In this document: in pieces, positions 36,358 through 46,083 of the stretch | Layout: each line of letters begins with the position of its first letter | Position numbering within the stretch: position 1 is the stretch's first letter | Source of the DNA: Granulicella sp. | Lineage (GTDB): Bacteria; Acidobacteriota; Terriglobia; Terriglobales; Acidobacteriaceae | Reading direction: 5' to 3' | Length of the DNA stretch: 54,171 nt | Assembly: GCA_003138795.1 (NCBI GenBank) | Contig: PLHC01000062.1 | Location: 95,410-149,580 of the forward strand | Notes under the pieces: model-generated | Told to the model about the DNA's origin: nothing | Databases searched by the model: none | What the model saw: only the letters and a program-made list of their open reading frames with translations | Made by a program: the position numbers and the translations under genes

Positions 36358-36590
36358 GAGATTCTTGGGTTCTTCAGGATGGCAAGCAGACGCTCTTGCT
36401 TCCAAGAGCGAATGAAGGCCTGTTCTCAACAGCTTGAGTTTAGCTCAGGCAACGCAAACATTTAGACTTTTCGTTCCCATTATTTGTAGCAAAGCAGGTG
36501 GTTGAAAGTCAAAGAAACGCAGCGATAAAAGGACCAAATGAGCGATTATCGTAATTTCGTCTTTGGATAAAATCCGCGATCAGATTTCAC

Positions 36591-36713
36591 TATAATTTTC
36601 TTCGTGCTGACATCTAATGGGGCGTACACTAAGCGCACCAACCTGAGACCCGTTCCGGGTCATGCAGGCCGCGTGATACGGGACATCACCTCCGCTCCCG
36701 ATCAGGCGGCCTG
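36591..36713 (+). ncRNA. Candidate structured RNA between atp operon and hflX
   Basis: A perfect TATAAT box lies at 36591-36596 without a clear -35. Downstream are a GACCCG-TTC-CGGGTC hairpin (36647-36661) and an 8-bp long-range stem CAGGCCGC (36665-36672) / GCGGCCTG (36706-36713). This encloses a GTGAT/ATCAC hairpin and an alternative CGGGA/TCCCG pairing. No open frame explains the conservation-like structure. It may be a small RNA on the plus strand, or on the minus strand a leader or terminator region after hflX. The rest of 36430-36727 is A/T rich and holds the presumed atp promoter. Confidence 0.4.
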
Positions 36714-36727
36714 TACTGTTTCTACCG

Positions 36728-38212
36728 CTATTCTTCGACTGCCTCAGGTGGCGCCGCGTGCCGGTGCTGATACCGCCTATATCGCTCCAACAGCGAACTC
36801 GGGCCAATTACGGTGAGATATACGAGATTGCCCTCAAACCTCTGCCCCGTAGTTGTTGCTCCTCGCTCCAGCGCCGCGATTACTCTACCCTCCGCCTGCG
36901 GAATCCGAAACTCTGCACTCTCCAGCGGATCTGCCGTCAACGCCGCATCGATCGCATGTAGCAGATCGTCGATCCCGTCGCCGGTCAGCGCCGAGACCGC
37001 GATCGTCCCCGGCGCCTGAAGCCCCGGCTCCAAAGTCGCTTCCGCGCGCAGCAGATCGATCTTATTCAGAACCTGCAGTGTGGGCTTCTCTCTTACACCA
37101 AGTTCGGCGAGGACGGCCTCCACCTGTGCTCGCTGCTCGTCAAGCGTCGGGCTAGCGGCGTCACGCACGTGCAGCAACAGTTCCGCTCGCTCCACCTCCT
37201 CCAGCGTGGCGCGGAAGCTTGTAACCAGCGCATGTGGAAGATTACGTATGAACCCAACCGTGTCCGAAAGCAGCACTTTGCGTCGCGAAGGCAGGCTTAA
37301 CTGCCGCAATTTTGGGTCAAGTGTGGCAAACATTCGCTCCGATGCCAGTACTTCACCGCCCGTCAGCGAGTTGAACAGTGTGGATTTGCCTGCATTTGTG
37401 TACCCAACGAGCGCCACCGTCGGCACTGGCACGGCCTCGCGCCGCCCGCGCTGCTGTCGCCTAATCCGCCTTACCGCCTCCAACTGCTGCTTGATGCGGT
37501 CCAATCTTACGTTGATCTTGCGCCGGTCGGTCTCGAGTTGCGTCTCGCCCGGTCCACGCGTTCCAATGCCGCCGCCGGTCTGCGACATAGTCTTTCCTCG
37601 ACCCGCCAGCCTCGGCAACTGATACTCCAGTTGCGCCAGTTCCACTTGTAACTGGCCCTCTCGTGTCCGTGCGTGCCTTGCGAAGATGTCGAGGATCAAC
37701 TGCGTGCGATCGATGACCGTGCATGGTAGCCGCGCCTCCACATTGCGCGCCTGTGATGGCGTCAGATCGTGGTCGAAAAGCACAAGGCTCGCACCGGTTG
37801 AGGCAACCGTAGCGACGATCTCATCGAGCTTTCCGCCGCCCACCAACGTCGCTGGATCAGGCCTGCCACGCCGCTGGATCAGCACCGCTGCAATCGTTGC
37901 CCCGGCAGACCGCGCCAGCTCCTGAAACTCCGCTAATGACGCATCAAAGTCCAGATCGACTGGCGACTCAGCTAGGGTCTGCGGAATCTCAGCCGTTTGA
38001 TCGAGGTGATCATTGACTACTGGGCCTTGTCCCATAATTGCTGCAGCGGCGCGCGCCTGTTGCGCTACGCTCGACGGGCGAAAGCGGTCGGAGGTAAACT
38101 CAACGGCCACCAGTACCGCGCTTTCACGCGACGTTCGTTGCCGCGCCCGCAGCAGATCCTGCTCGACCGCTTCGCGACTCGTTCTTGTCTTTCCTACTGG
38201 TTTAATGGACAC
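36728..38212 (-). CDS. hflX: Ribosome-associated GTPase HflX
   Basis: This 494-residue protein has the HflX N-terminal domain with [12 protein letters not shown] and [34 protein letters not shown], a helical linker with [24 protein letters not shown], and a G domain with G1 [10 protein letters not shown]3 DTVGFI and G4 NKIDLL. HflX splits stalled or heat-damaged ribosomes. The first about 60 residues are Arg/Ala rich and extra. It follows hfq by about 40 bases in a typical hfq-hflX arrangement. Confidence 0.95.
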   Translation of the reverse strand: MSIKPVGKTRTSREAVEQDLLRARQRTSRESAVLVAVEFTSDRFRPSSVAQQARAAAAIMGQGPVVNDHLDQTAEIPQTLAESPVDLDFDASLAEFQELARSAGATIAAVLIQRRGRPDPATLVGGGKLDEIVATVASTGASLVLFDHDLTPSQARNVEARLPCTVIDRTQLILDIFARHARTREGQLQVELAQLEYQLPRLAGRGKTMSQTGGGIGTRGPGETQLETDRRKINVRLDRIKQQLEAVRRIRRQQRGRREAVPVPTVALVGYTNAGKSTLFNSLTGGEVLASERMFATLDPKLRQLSLPSRRKVLLSDTVGFIRNLPHALVTSFRATLEEVERAELLLHVRDAASPTLDEQRAQVEAVLAELGVREKPTLQVLNKIDLLRAEATLEPGLQAPGTIAVSALTGDGIDDLLHAIDAALTADPLESAEFRIPQAEGRVIAALERGATTTGQRFEGNLVYLTVIGPSSLLERYRRYQHRHAAPPEAVEE

Positions 38213-38253
38213 CTTGCCTCGTAGCTCTCGCGAACGACCGTCGCTATGAGCGA

Positions 38254-38556
38254 CTAGCTGTTGGTCGTCCCTGTCGCCGGCAGCGAACTCTCTACATGAG
38301 CAGTCGTGGGAGGACGGCTCTCACTACGCGTGTCGCCAAACCCCGTCGGACGACCACTCACCACCGTGGAAATTGCGTGCTTGAAGATCAACTGCTCCTG
38401 GGCGTTGTTCTCGAGCAGAACAGAATACTTATCGAAGGAACGTATCTTGCCCGTCAGCTTTACGCCGCTGACCAGGTAGATGGTAATGGGGCTTTTGTCC
38501 TTGCGGACCGTATTCAGGAACGTATCCTGAATGTTCTGTGCCGGCTTGGAATCCAT
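38254..38556 (-). CDS. hfq: RNA chaperone Hfq
   Basis: From ATG 38556 (GAGGAG upstream), 100 residues. The Sm fold is clear: [41 protein letters not shown] (Sm1) and [11 protein letters not shown] (Sm2, with KHAIS rim motif). The C-terminal tail (about 70-100) is polar, Ser/Thr/Arg rich and disordered-looking. Hfq pairs small RNAs with mRNAs. It is followed directly by hflX. Confidence 0.95.
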   Translation of the reverse strand: MDSKPAQNIQDTFLNTVRKDKSPITIYLVSGVKLTGKIRSFDKYSVLLENNAQEQLIFKHAISTVVSGRPTGFGDTRSESRPPTTAHVESSLPATGTTNS

Positions 38557-38729
38557 GGGCCGATCTCCTCTTGTCATAACGCTCAACCATCTCTTGAAAT
38601 TCCGCGCTAGGTGATCGCGGTCGAACCTTGCAGCAAAGCAGACCTACACCATTCACCCTATCGTCTTCGATGACTCGAGACAAGGGCATAGGACAGTGAC
38701 CGATCCCCCGAGCCTCCCAAACAGTTACG

Positions 38730-39908
38730 ATGATAGGGATGATCCAGATAGACAACAGCCCGAAACTCCTCCCCGTTCCGATGCTCGACTTCAGCCGAGA
38801 GTTCGCTCAGATCCGCGAAGAAGTGCTCGCCGCTATCGCCTGCGTGTGCGAATCCCAACGCTTTATCCTGGGCCCGGAGGTCGGTCGCTTTGAAGAAGCC
38901 GCTGCGGTGGCCTGCGGCGTTCCCTTCGCCATCGGCTGCGCGAGCGGCACCGACGCTCTCTGGCTCTCATTAGCCGCCCTGAATATTGGTGCTGGCGACT
39001 CGGTCATCACGACACCGTTTAGCTTCTTCGCCACTGTCAGCTCCATCCTCCGCTGCGGCGCCAAGCCGTTGCTTGCCGATATAGATGAACGCACCTTCAA
39101 CCTCTCGCCTCACTCCGTCCAGGACGTGTTAGCCGACACCCCGAGCTGCGAACGCATTACCGCAATCATGCCCGTGCATCTGTATGGTCAGTGCGCAGAT
39201 ATGACCGCGCTTACCGCGTTATCAGGCGAACGCGGTCTCAAGCTCATCGAAGACGCAGCTCAGGCCTTTGGTGCGTCCTGGAACGGTGTGCGCGCCGGAG
39301 CCCTCGGCGACGCTGCCGCCTTCAGCTTCTACCCCACCAAGAACCTTAGCGCCTTCGGCGACGCCGGCATGGTGACCACCCGAGACCCAATCACCGCCGA
39401 GCGCGCACGTATGCTCCGCGTTCATGGCATGCGCCGTCGCTACTTTCACGATGAGATCGGCTGGAACTCCCGCCTTGACACTCTGCAGGCTGCGGTCCTC
39501 GAGGTTAAACTGCGCCGCGTAGACGCCGGGAATGCCCGAAGGCGCGAGTTGGCTGCCCTCTATGATGCTCGCTTCACGGCCGCGGGTCTTGTGGGTAACA
39601 CCACCGCCGACGGCATCGTGCTTCCCTACACCGACCCGCGCGCTGAACACGTCTTCCATCAGTACGTCATCCGCGCCCCACGACGCGACGCCCTGCGCGC
39701 GCATCTCACCGCGCACTCGATTAGCACTGAGATTTACTACCCCCACCCTCTCCACCTGCAGCAGAGCTTGCAATACCTCGGCTATAAGCTGGGCGACTTT
39801 CCCGTCAGCGAACGCGCGGCCACAGAAGTTCTTGCGCTGCCCATATACCCCGAACTTCGCGAAGAAGAGCTTGAAAGCGTTGTCGAAGCGATACGGCTTT
39901 TCTACTAA
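38730..39908 (+). CDS. DegT/DnrJ/EryC1-family PLP-dependent aminotransferase
   Basis: This 392-residue fold-type I aminotransferase has GCASGTDALWLSL (phosphate-binding loop), IEDAAQAFGA (Asp175 for the PLP nitrogen) and SFYPTKNLSAFGDAG (Schiff-base Lys204). Such enzymes aminate keto-sugars for cell-surface polysaccharides or antibiotics. No sugar nucleotide genes are adjacent. The start could be ATG 38730 or ATG 38739. It converges with the SH3 lipoprotein gene six bases downstream. Confidence 0.88.
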   Translation: MIGMIQIDNSPKLLPVPMLDFSREFAQIREEVLAAIACVCESQRFILGPEVGRFEEAAAVACGVPFAIGCASGTDALWLSLAALNIGAGDSVITTPFSFFATVSSILRCGAKPLLADIDERTFNLSPHSVQDVLADTPSCERITAIMPVHLYGQCADMTALTALSGERGLKLIEDAAQAFGASWNGVRAGALGDAAAFSFYPTKNLSAFGDAGMVTTRDPITAERARMLRVHGMRRRYFHDEIGWNSRLDTLQAAVLEVKLRRVDAGNARRRELAALYDARFTAAGLVGNTTADGIVLPYTDPRAEHVFHQYVIRAPRRDALRAHLTAHSISTEIYYPHPLHLQQSLQYLGYKLGDFPVSERAATEVLALPIYPELREEELESVVEAIRLFY

Positions 39909-39914
39909 TTTTCA

Positions 39915-41081
39915 CTACTTCCGCTTCTTCTTCTCGTCTCTGCCTTTCTTCTCCACCTCAGGATCCGGATGCGCCTCCGCTGGCGGCTCTGCCCCTGGCG
40001 CGATCAATCGCGGGCAGATGTTGCCTTCCAGCCGATAGGTCTTCTCAATCGTCTTTCCAGGCCTAATCAACCCGGTGGTCCGATCCGGCACCGGTATCGT
40101 CTGGTCCCCCGCCAGCACGCGATAGGTAAAGCTAGGCAACTTTTCTGCAGAGTTTACGGCTTTTCCATACGGGTCAGCTCGCTCATCAATCTTCACGGGC
40201 AGATAGCCGGCGATATTGTGCTCACGGAAGGCAGTCTCGTAGCGGTGCTTTTTGGTGTTCCACACAAAAACCCGCACTTGGTTGAAGTCATAGGGCAATC
40301 CCGCTTTGTATGGCGAAAGTACTGTCACATACTCAGGAATACTGGTGACGGTATTGCCATTGTTTAGTACACCGGAATCTGGATCATCCACATGAGCGAG
40401 CACGTAAGCCCCCACGATGCGCTGCCCCTCGGAATATCGCACCAGGACATCCGGTGCCGAAACATCCATCATTCGCCCGAAGATCCAGCCTGTATGACCC
40501 TTCGCATCGCGAACCAGCCACCAGTCCTCCATCGTTGGAGTTGCAGGCGCACCTGCCTCATCGCCGGGCTTTGCTACCGGCGCGGCTCCTGGCGTGACCG
40601 GCTTCTGCACGGTCGCTCGTTCAAGCAGGCTTAGCGAATCGTTCTCCGCAAGCAGGTAAAACCGCTCCATCTCGCGTCCCGGCGCAACATGCAGATAGAC
40701 CTCATCACTTGCGGTCGCGGTTGCCACCACAGGGTCCTTCTCATGTTCCTTGCCGAGCGCCTCGAACTCGTCCGCGACATCCTGTCCCGCGGTCAGCCTC
40801 TCTTCGATCCAGCCCACCTCACCTTGAGGAGTCTGTACCTTCAAGAACCGCCGCGCCCGATCGAGCACCACCAGCTTCTCGCCATTCGAGGCTGTTCCCG
40901 TGCGATTCGACACTGCAGCCACACGATCTCGCAGAAAAGTCTGCTTTGCCGTCACGTAGACATATTTCCCCGACGGCTTAATTCGAAAGTGCGAGCAACC
41001 TGTCATCCCATAGGACAGCGCCATCACAACCGTGACCAGCGCTAGCCTCCGATTCACCAGCTTCGAGAATATTTCCTGCAT
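39915..41081 (-). CDS. SH3-domain lipoprotein of unknown role
   Basis: From ATG 41081, 388 residues. The N-terminus is a lipoprotein signal with lipobox MTGCS (about Cys29). Two bacterial SH3-like segments are visible: FLRDRVAAVSNRTGTASNGEKLVVLDRARRF...GEVGWIEERL and a second one with DEVYLHVAPGREMERFYLLAENDSLSLLERA...GWIFGRMMD. The tail is Lys/Glu/Arg rich. Such proteins often bind cell wall; this one may anchor to the outer membrane. The earlier in-frame start region upstream has no signal-like features. Confidence 0.75.
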   Translation of the reverse strand: MQEIFSKLVNRRLALVTVVMALSYGMTGCSHFRIKPSGKYVYVTAKQTFLRDRVAAVSNRTGTASNGEKLVVLDRARRFLKVQTPQGEVGWIEERLTAGQDVADEFEALGKEHEKDPVVATATASDEVYLHVAPGREMERFYLLAENDSLSLLERATVQKPVTPGAAPVAKPGDEAGAPATPTMEDWWLVRDAKGHTGWIFGRMMDVSAPDVLVRYSEGQRIVGAYVLAHVDDPDSGVLNNGNTVTSIPEYVTVLSPYKAGLPYDFNQVRVFVWNTKKHRYETAFREHNIAGYLPVKIDERADPYGKAVNSAEKLPSFTYRVLAGDQTIPVPDRTTGLIRPGKTIEKTYRLEGNICPRLIAPGAEPPAEAHPDPEVEKKGRDEKKKRK

Positions 41082-41216
41082 GTTCAGGCAATGCCTTTGC
41101 GTACGTCTTTGCGATTTCACAATGTGTGTGATGCCAACTATCCCGAAGGATGCAAACCCAGAGTACCGCGGGCGGCTGCGGATGGCGGGTGATGGTGTTC
41201 CCGCGGCCACCACAAC

Positions 41217-42383
41217 CTAATGCGTTGCGCCCAGGACTACGACTGGAGCCGTGGTTCCGGAGCCGGCGCTGGCGTCGAGCGTAAGGGCTCCTGTTGAGCT
41301 GATGGTGAAGAGCTGGATTCCCGTTGAGGCCTTATAGCCCGCGGCGATGAGGTAGACGCCTGTGCTGTTGGTGGCGAGCGCGCTGACGGTCGGAGGGCCG
41401 GTGAAGGGCGAACCTGTGATGGCAGTAAGGGCGGCGTTGGTACCGATGGAGTAGCCGGTGATGGTGCCGTCGGTCTGGTTGCCTACGTAGACATCGGTTG
41501 AGGTGCTGTTGACCAGGATAGATTTGGCGCCAGCGCCGGTCGTGTAGGTACTGTCCAGGGTGGGAGCGCCGGCTGACGTAACGGAAAAAACCTGCAGACC
41601 GGCGGTGCCTGCGGTGTAGAGGTAATTGTTGGCGTCCCAGGCGGCGGCGTAGATACCGGTGGCGGCGTTGTCGGGAATGATTTGGTTGGCGACTCCTGGA
41701 ACGCCGGTTGTGGTGTCGAACGAGAAGACATTCGCTCCTCCGGTTCCGAGAGAGCAGGTGGCAAATTCACCGCTTGGGGCAATTTTCACAGAGAGCGGCG
41801 TGAACACCCCGTTCGTGGCGCCGGCGAGTGCGACGTAGGAGGAAAACGTGAGGATGCCCGTGGTGCTGTTGATGCTGTAGATCTCGACCTCCTGGGCGGG
41901 AGCGGCGTCGAGGACGAAGAGCCATTGGCCGTCGGGGGAGACGTCCATGGAGGCGACGTTGTCATTGACGAGGGGGGTTCCGCTATTGAGGATGGACAGC
42001 TGGCCGCCGGTGCCGATGGTGTAGCCGTAGATGGAGCCGGTGGATGAATCGCTGGAGATGAACATGAAAGAGTTACTGGGAGTGATGGCGATGGCGGATG
42101 GGATGAAGTCGAGCGAATAGGGCGAGCTGGTCGTTGCGGCGAGGGTCGCGCTGGCGGGGGAGTAGCCATTGAGATAGGTGTCGGCTGTGGTGCTGTTGGA
42201 GACATAGACGTAATCGCCGCTGGTGCTGCCGGTCGTTCCAGTTACAGGGCAGCTTGCCTTCCCCTCGCAGCTAAAGAAGTTGCCGCAGCCGCTCAGCAGC
42301 ATCGTCACCGTGGACAGCAGCACGAGCGCGCACGCTGGCACACCATACAGACGAAAAACGATGCCGCGATTCATAGACGCCAT
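41217..42383 (-). CDS. Lipoprotein beta-propeller (lactonase-like fold)
   Basis: From ATG 42383 (GGAG upstream), 388 residues. A lipoprotein signal with lipobox LLSGCG is followed by a seven-bladed-propeller pattern, with repeated GDYVYVSN, SPDGQWLFVLD, IAPSGEFATCS, TDVYVGNQTDGTITGYS blades of about 45 residues. This matches the 6-phosphogluconolactonase-like/YVTN family. Catalysis is not evident; many such acidobacterial proteins are surface-bound binders. A low-complexity Thr/Ser/Gly composition is typical. Confidence 0.78.
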   Translation of the reverse strand: MASMNRGIVFRLYGVPACALVLLSTVTMLLSGCGNFFSCEGKASCPVTGTTGSTSGDYVYVSNSTTADTYLNGYSPASATLAATTSSPYSLDFIPSAIAITPSNSFMFISSDSSTGSIYGYTIGTGGQLSILNSGTPLVNDNVASMDVSPDGQWLFVLDAAPAQEVEIYSINSTTGILTFSSYVALAGATNGVFTPLSVKIAPSGEFATCSLGTGGANVFSFDTTTGVPGVANQIIPDNAATGIYAAAWDANNYLYTAGTAGLQVFSVTSAGAPTLDSTYTTGAGAKSILVNSTSTDVYVGNQTDGTITGYSIGTNAALTAITGSPFTGPPTVSALATNSTGVYLIAAGYKASTGIQLFTISSTGALTLDASAGSGTTAPVVVLGATH

Positions 42384-42673
42384 GCTTAGACTCTCCATGC
42401 CCCCTCAAGCAGTCACGACTGCCATCCGGGGCCAGCCCTATTGTTACAGGTGCATGCTGCTTTTCTGGTCCTGATGCGTAGGACGCACGGCGACTGCAAC
42501 AGTTTCGTTCTGCAACCAATTTTCCGCGAATCCCGACACCCAACCCTGCATCCGGTCAGGACGGCACGTCCTGCAACGGGCAATCCAAAGGGAACACCCA
42601 GCCTCTCTTCAACAGGATCGCAGCCCTCATCATCTTCCAACTGCACGGCCAAGGCCGTATCATCTGATTCTGT

Positions 42674-43240
42674 ATGCCGAGTTTTCCCGACAGCATCTTT
42701 CTCTTTGTCCTGGCGCTGCTGCTCTTCGGCCCCAAGCGGCTGCCGATCCTCGCCCGCGAGCTCGGCAAGTGGGTCGGCGAGTTCCGCCGTGCTTCCAATG
42801 ATTTCAAGATGCAGATGGAAGAAGAGCTCCGCCTCTCCGAGCAGGCTGATCGCCAGAAGCAGATCGCTGCCATGGAAGCAGCCGCGCCCGTCACGCCGCT
42901 CATCCCCGAGCCAGAGCAACCACATCTGCCCGCACCCTCGGACACGTTCACGCATGCGGTCTCCGAAACGACCGTCACGGAGAATCCGGCCATCGAACTG
43001 ATCCCAGATACGGTGTATCAACCAACCGATGAAGTGGTTGATGGTGTTCGGACACCACTCCCAATCGCCACATCCGGTGAGCTCCGCATTATGCCGCCCT
43101 CGACAGGCCTTCCCACACGGCAGCAATCCTCGGGCCCGCGCGACAGCGCCCTCACGGGTCTGCTCGATGAGATCCCTTCCGCTCCCGAAAACACCACCGA
43201 AGCCGAAACTGCATCGGAGACGACAGCGCATGGCAACTGA
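42674..43240 (+). CDS. tatB: Twin-arginine translocase TatB/TatA-type subunit
   Basis: This 188-residue protein has the short N-terminal membrane helix (IFLFVLALLLFGPKRLP, with the conserved FGPKRLP hinge) and an amphipathic helix (ARELGKWVGEFRRASNDFKMQMEEEL). The remaining about 120 residues are acidic and low complexity. With tatC next, this is the TatB role, though a TatA role is possible. It overlaps tatC by 11 bases. Confidence 0.88.
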   Translation: MPSFPDSIFLFVLALLLFGPKRLPILARELGKWVGEFRRASNDFKMQMEEELRLSEQADRQKQIAAMEAAAPVTPLIPEPEQPHLPAPSDTFTHAVSETTVTENPAIELIPDTVYQPTDEVVDGVRTPLPIATSGELRIMPPSTGLPTRQQSSGPRDSALTGLLDEIPSAPENTTEAETASETTAHGN

Positions 43241-44024
43241 GCTTATCGACCGCGCCCGCTCCGCAGTCCATGACCGCGCCGAACTTCCCGGCATGAGCCT
43301 CATGGAGCATCTCGAGGAGCTTCGTAACCGCCTTTTCTGGATCTGTGGATACCTCTTCGCCGGCTGCGTCATCGCCTACATCTTCCACGTCCGGCTGTAC
43401 AACTATGTACAGCGCCCGGTCACCGACCTCGGACTGCAACTCAACTTCACGCACCCCACCGACGGTCTTAACCTTTACCTCAAGACTTCGCTGGTGGGTG
43501 GCGCTATCCTCGCCTCGCCCTTCATCCTCTATCAGATATGGCTCTTCATCTCGCCCGGCATGTATGCGCACGAGAAGCGCTACGTCTGGCCCTTCATGAT
43601 GGCGACCATCGGCCTCTTTCTCTCTGGAGCCTGGTTTGGCTACCGCTACGTCCTTCCCGGCGCCCTCAAGATCCTCGTTCTGGGCTTCGGCAAAGCCTTC
43701 CATCCCATCCTCACCATCGATGACTACACCGGGTTCTTCCTCGCCGTCATCCTCGGCCTCGGCATCTGCTTTGAGTTGCCGATCCTCATCTTCTTCCTCG
43801 CGCTCTTCGGCATCGTCGACGCCAAATTCCTCCTGAAGCACTTCCGCTATGCCATCATGGCAATCTTCCTCGTCGCCGCTATCATCTGCCCGTCGCCCGA
43901 TCCTACCGCGATGTGTCTATTCGCACTACCCATGCTGGTCCTCTATTTCCTCGGTGTCGGGGTCGCCTTCTTTGTGCACCCGGATCGCCGCAAGAAGAAG
44001 GAAGCTCTGAAAGGAGCTGTGTAA
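43230..44024 (+). CDS. tatC: Twin-arginine translocase subunit TatC
   Basis: From ATG 43230, 264 residues. TatC signatures include SLMEHLEELRNRLF near the N-terminus and six membrane helices, with SPFILYQIWLFISPGMYAHEKR, and ICPSPDPTAMCLFALPMLVLYFLG. TatC recognises twin-arginine signals, such as that of the metallophosphoesterase at 27.8 kb. Its TAA is followed by the ATG of the next gene. Confidence 0.95.
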   Translation: MATELIDRARSAVHDRAELPGMSLMEHLEELRNRLFWICGYLFAGCVIAYIFHVRLYNYVQRPVTDLGLQLNFTHPTDGLNLYLKTSLVGGAILASPFILYQIWLFISPGMYAHEKRYVWPFMMATIGLFLSGAWFGYRYVLPGALKILVLGFGKAFHPILTIDDYTGFFLAVILGLGICFELPILIFFLALFGIVDAKFLLKHFRYAIMAIFLVAAIICPSPDPTAMCLFALPMLVLYFLGVGVAFFVHPDRRKKKEALKGAV

Positions 44025-44942
44025 ATGAGTCTCCGCTACTCTGCGCTGGTGCTAGGCGCCGCGCTTGCGCTCACGCCCGCTTCGCACGCCCAGGCTCACG
44101 CCGTCAGCGGTCAGGCCATCCTCAAGCTCACTCAGCAATACGTGGATACTGCACCCAAGCGCTACATTGGCTCGCCAGGCCACGCCGCGGCTGAGGGCTT
44201 CATCAAGGCTCACTTTGCGCCCGAGGTGGCCAAAGGGAATTTCATTGACGACCGGTTCACTGCGCGCACGCCGATCGGACCGCTCATGATGCACAACCTC
44301 ATCGTGAAGTTCCCCGGCAAGAGGGATGGCATCATCGTCCTGGCGTCCCACTACGAGACCAACTACTGGCTCAAGGACATCCACTTCATCGGCGCGAATG
44401 ACGGCGCCTGCACAACCGCATTGCTCATCGCATTAGGCCAGTATTACCGGGAACACCCGCCGCAGGGCTATTCCGTCTGGCTGCTCTTCACCGATGGGGA
44501 AGAGTCCATCAACAAGGAGTGGACCGACTCCGACTCACTCTACGGGTCGCGCCATATCGCGGCGAAGTGGTCTGGTGATGGAACGATCGGTCATATCAAG
44601 GCTTTCGTGCTCGCGGACATGATCGGCTGGAGGGACATGAACATCGACAAAGAGAGCAACTCGACGCCCTGGCTGCTCGATCTTCTGTCTAAGGCCGGTC
44701 GCGATACAGGCCACTCAAAATACTTGTTTCGCGAGTCGCAACCTATTGATGATGATCATCTTCCGTTCCTTCAGCGCGGGGTTCCTGTGCTCGACGTCAT
44801 CGACTTCGAGTACGGCACACCCTCCAACCCCGAGGCCTTCCACCATACGGATCAGGACACGATGGACAAGTTGAGCGCGACCAGTTTGCAGGTTTCGGCC
44901 GACCTGTTTCTTGACCTCGTCAAGCTCATCAACCAGCGATAA
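44025..44942 (+). CDS. Exported M28-type glutaminyl-peptide cyclotransferase-like enzyme
   Basis: This 305-residue protein has a signal peptide (1-24) and an M28 peptidase fold closest to glutaminyl cyclases: SHYET, FIGANDGA (Asp126 metal ligand), FTDGEE (Glu159/Glu160), DSLYGSRHIAAKW, LADMIGW, DDDHLPFLQRGVPVLDVI (Asp243-245 area) and FHHTDQD (His274). Glutaminyl cyclases turn N-terminal Gln of exported proteins to pyroglutamate. The single-metal layout fits a cyclase rather than a two-metal aminopeptidase. It is coupled to tatBC, so it may mature exported proteins. Confidence 0.78.
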   Translation: MSLRYSALVLGAALALTPASHAQAHAVSGQAILKLTQQYVDTAPKRYIGSPGHAAAEGFIKAHFAPEVAKGNFIDDRFTARTPIGPLMMHNLIVKFPGKRDGIIVLASHYETNYWLKDIHFIGANDGACTTALLIALGQYYREHPPQGYSVWLLFTDGEESINKEWTDSDSLYGSRHIAAKWSGDGTIGHIKAFVLADMIGWRDMNIDKESNSTPWLLDLLSKAGRDTGHSKYLFRESQPIDDDHLPFLQRGVPVLDVIDFEYGTPSNPEAFHHTDQDTMDKLSATSLQVSADLFLDLVKLINQR

Positions 44943-45012
44943 TGCGGGGAAACTGGCGAAAGTTGGACATATACAGCCCTGTTTCGGGTTGCAAACCGGG
45001 GGTTATAGCCTA

Positions 45013-45054
45013 GTTTCGTGCTGCGCTGCCGTGGTTTCGTGCTGCTCCGCCGTG
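45013..45054. repeat. Two tandem 21-bp repeats upstream of the terC-like gene
   Basis: GTTTCGTGCTGCGCTGCCGTG (45013-45033) is directly followed by a copy with two changes (45034-45054). It lies 22 bases before the start codon, so it would overlap the 5' leader. Confidence 0.6.
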
Positions 45055-45075
45055 TAGTCTGCACCTAGAAGCTCG

Positions 45076-46014
45076 ATGACCCCGATCTCCCACTGGATCT
45101 TCTTCCACGTCGCGCTCGTCGCCCTGCTCGGGGTCGAGTATCTGGTGCATCTCGCCGTCCCGGATATACATCGTAAGGCGATCTATGCGACCGTCCTATG
45201 GGTCAGTGCGGCGCTGGCCCTCGCCGCCATCCTTAGCCGTCCGTATCACGTCGCAGGAGCTACCCAGTATCTCGCGGGCTACGCGTTGGAGCAGGCGCTC
45301 TCGCTGGACAACCTGTTTGTGTTTCTTCTGCTCTTCCGGTTGTTTCGGATTCCGGCGGTGCGCCAGCCAAAGGTGCTGTTCTGGGGAGTCGCTGGGGCGA
45401 TTGTGATGCGGGGGGCGTTCATCGCCGGTGGACTGGTACTGCTCAACCACTTTCACTGGATCAGCTATGCGTTTGCGGCGATCCTACTGATCGCCGCCGT
45501 CCGCCTGCTGCGGCCCGAGAATCCGGACGCAGATTCGACGCAGGCTCCGGGGTGGATTGCCTGGCTCACGCGGCTTCGGCCAATCAGTGAGAACCAGGAC
45601 CATTTCTTCGTGCGGGAGCCATCAGCGAGCAGTGGTCAGCGAGGGCGGCGAATGGCGACGGTCCTGCTGCTGGCGCTGGTTGCCGTGGAGCTGACCGACG
45701 TGGTGTTTGCGCTCGACTCTATTCCTGCCGTGCTCAGCATTACGCGACAGCCGTTCCTCGCGTACACGTCCAACATTATGGCGGTGATGGGGCTGCGCTC
45801 GCTGTATGTGCTGCTGGCTGCGGTGCTGTCGAAGCTGCGATTTCTGCACTTCGGGCTGGCGGCGGTGCTGGCGTTTGCTGCGGCGAAGATGCTGCTGGCC
45901 GATTGGGTTGAGATTGGTCCGCTGGCGTCGCTGGCAGTGATTGCGGGTTTGATCGGGGTGACGATTGGCGCGTCGCTGCTCGCGGGAGAGGCAACCCCCG
46001 CTGCCACGCGATGA
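45076..46014 (+). CDS. TerC-family integral membrane protein
   Basis: This 312-residue protein has nine or so hydrophobic helices. TerC signatures are the first acidic motif EQALSLDNLFVFLLLF (helix near 75-90) and the second, VELTDVVFALDSIPAVLSITRQPFLAYTSNIMAVMGLRSLYVL. These proteins are linked to tellurite resistance and manganese export at the time of secretion. The leader has no recognisable Mn riboswitch. Confidence 0.9.
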   Translation: MTPISHWIFFHVALVALLGVEYLVHLAVPDIHRKAIYATVLWVSAALALAAILSRPYHVAGATQYLAGYALEQALSLDNLFVFLLLFRLFRIPAVRQPKVLFWGVAGAIVMRGAFIAGGLVLLNHFHWISYAFAAILLIAAVRLLRPENPDADSTQAPGWIAWLTRLRPISENQDHFFVREPSASSGQRGRRMATVLLLALVAVELTDVVFALDSIPAVLSITRQPFLAYTSNIMAVMGLRSLYVLLAAVLSKLRFLHFGLAAVLAFAAAKMLLADWVEIGPLASLAVIAGLIGVTIGASLLAGEATPAATR

Positions 46015-46083
46015 AGCTGCGCGTCGAGGATGGCACCCAGCTCTGAAGCGCGGTGAGTCTCCAGCACGGTATTCTTAGAGGCG

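Noticed and set aside
36591-36713. 6S RNA, 4.5S RNA or tmRNA identity for the structured element
   Set aside because: None of the hallmark motifs (GGAAGCAGC loop, 6S bubble, tRNA-like ends) are present.
44943-45075. Manganese (yybP-ykoY) riboswitch before the terC-like gene
   Set aside because: I could not see the conserved core or paired helices; only a tandem repeat is present.
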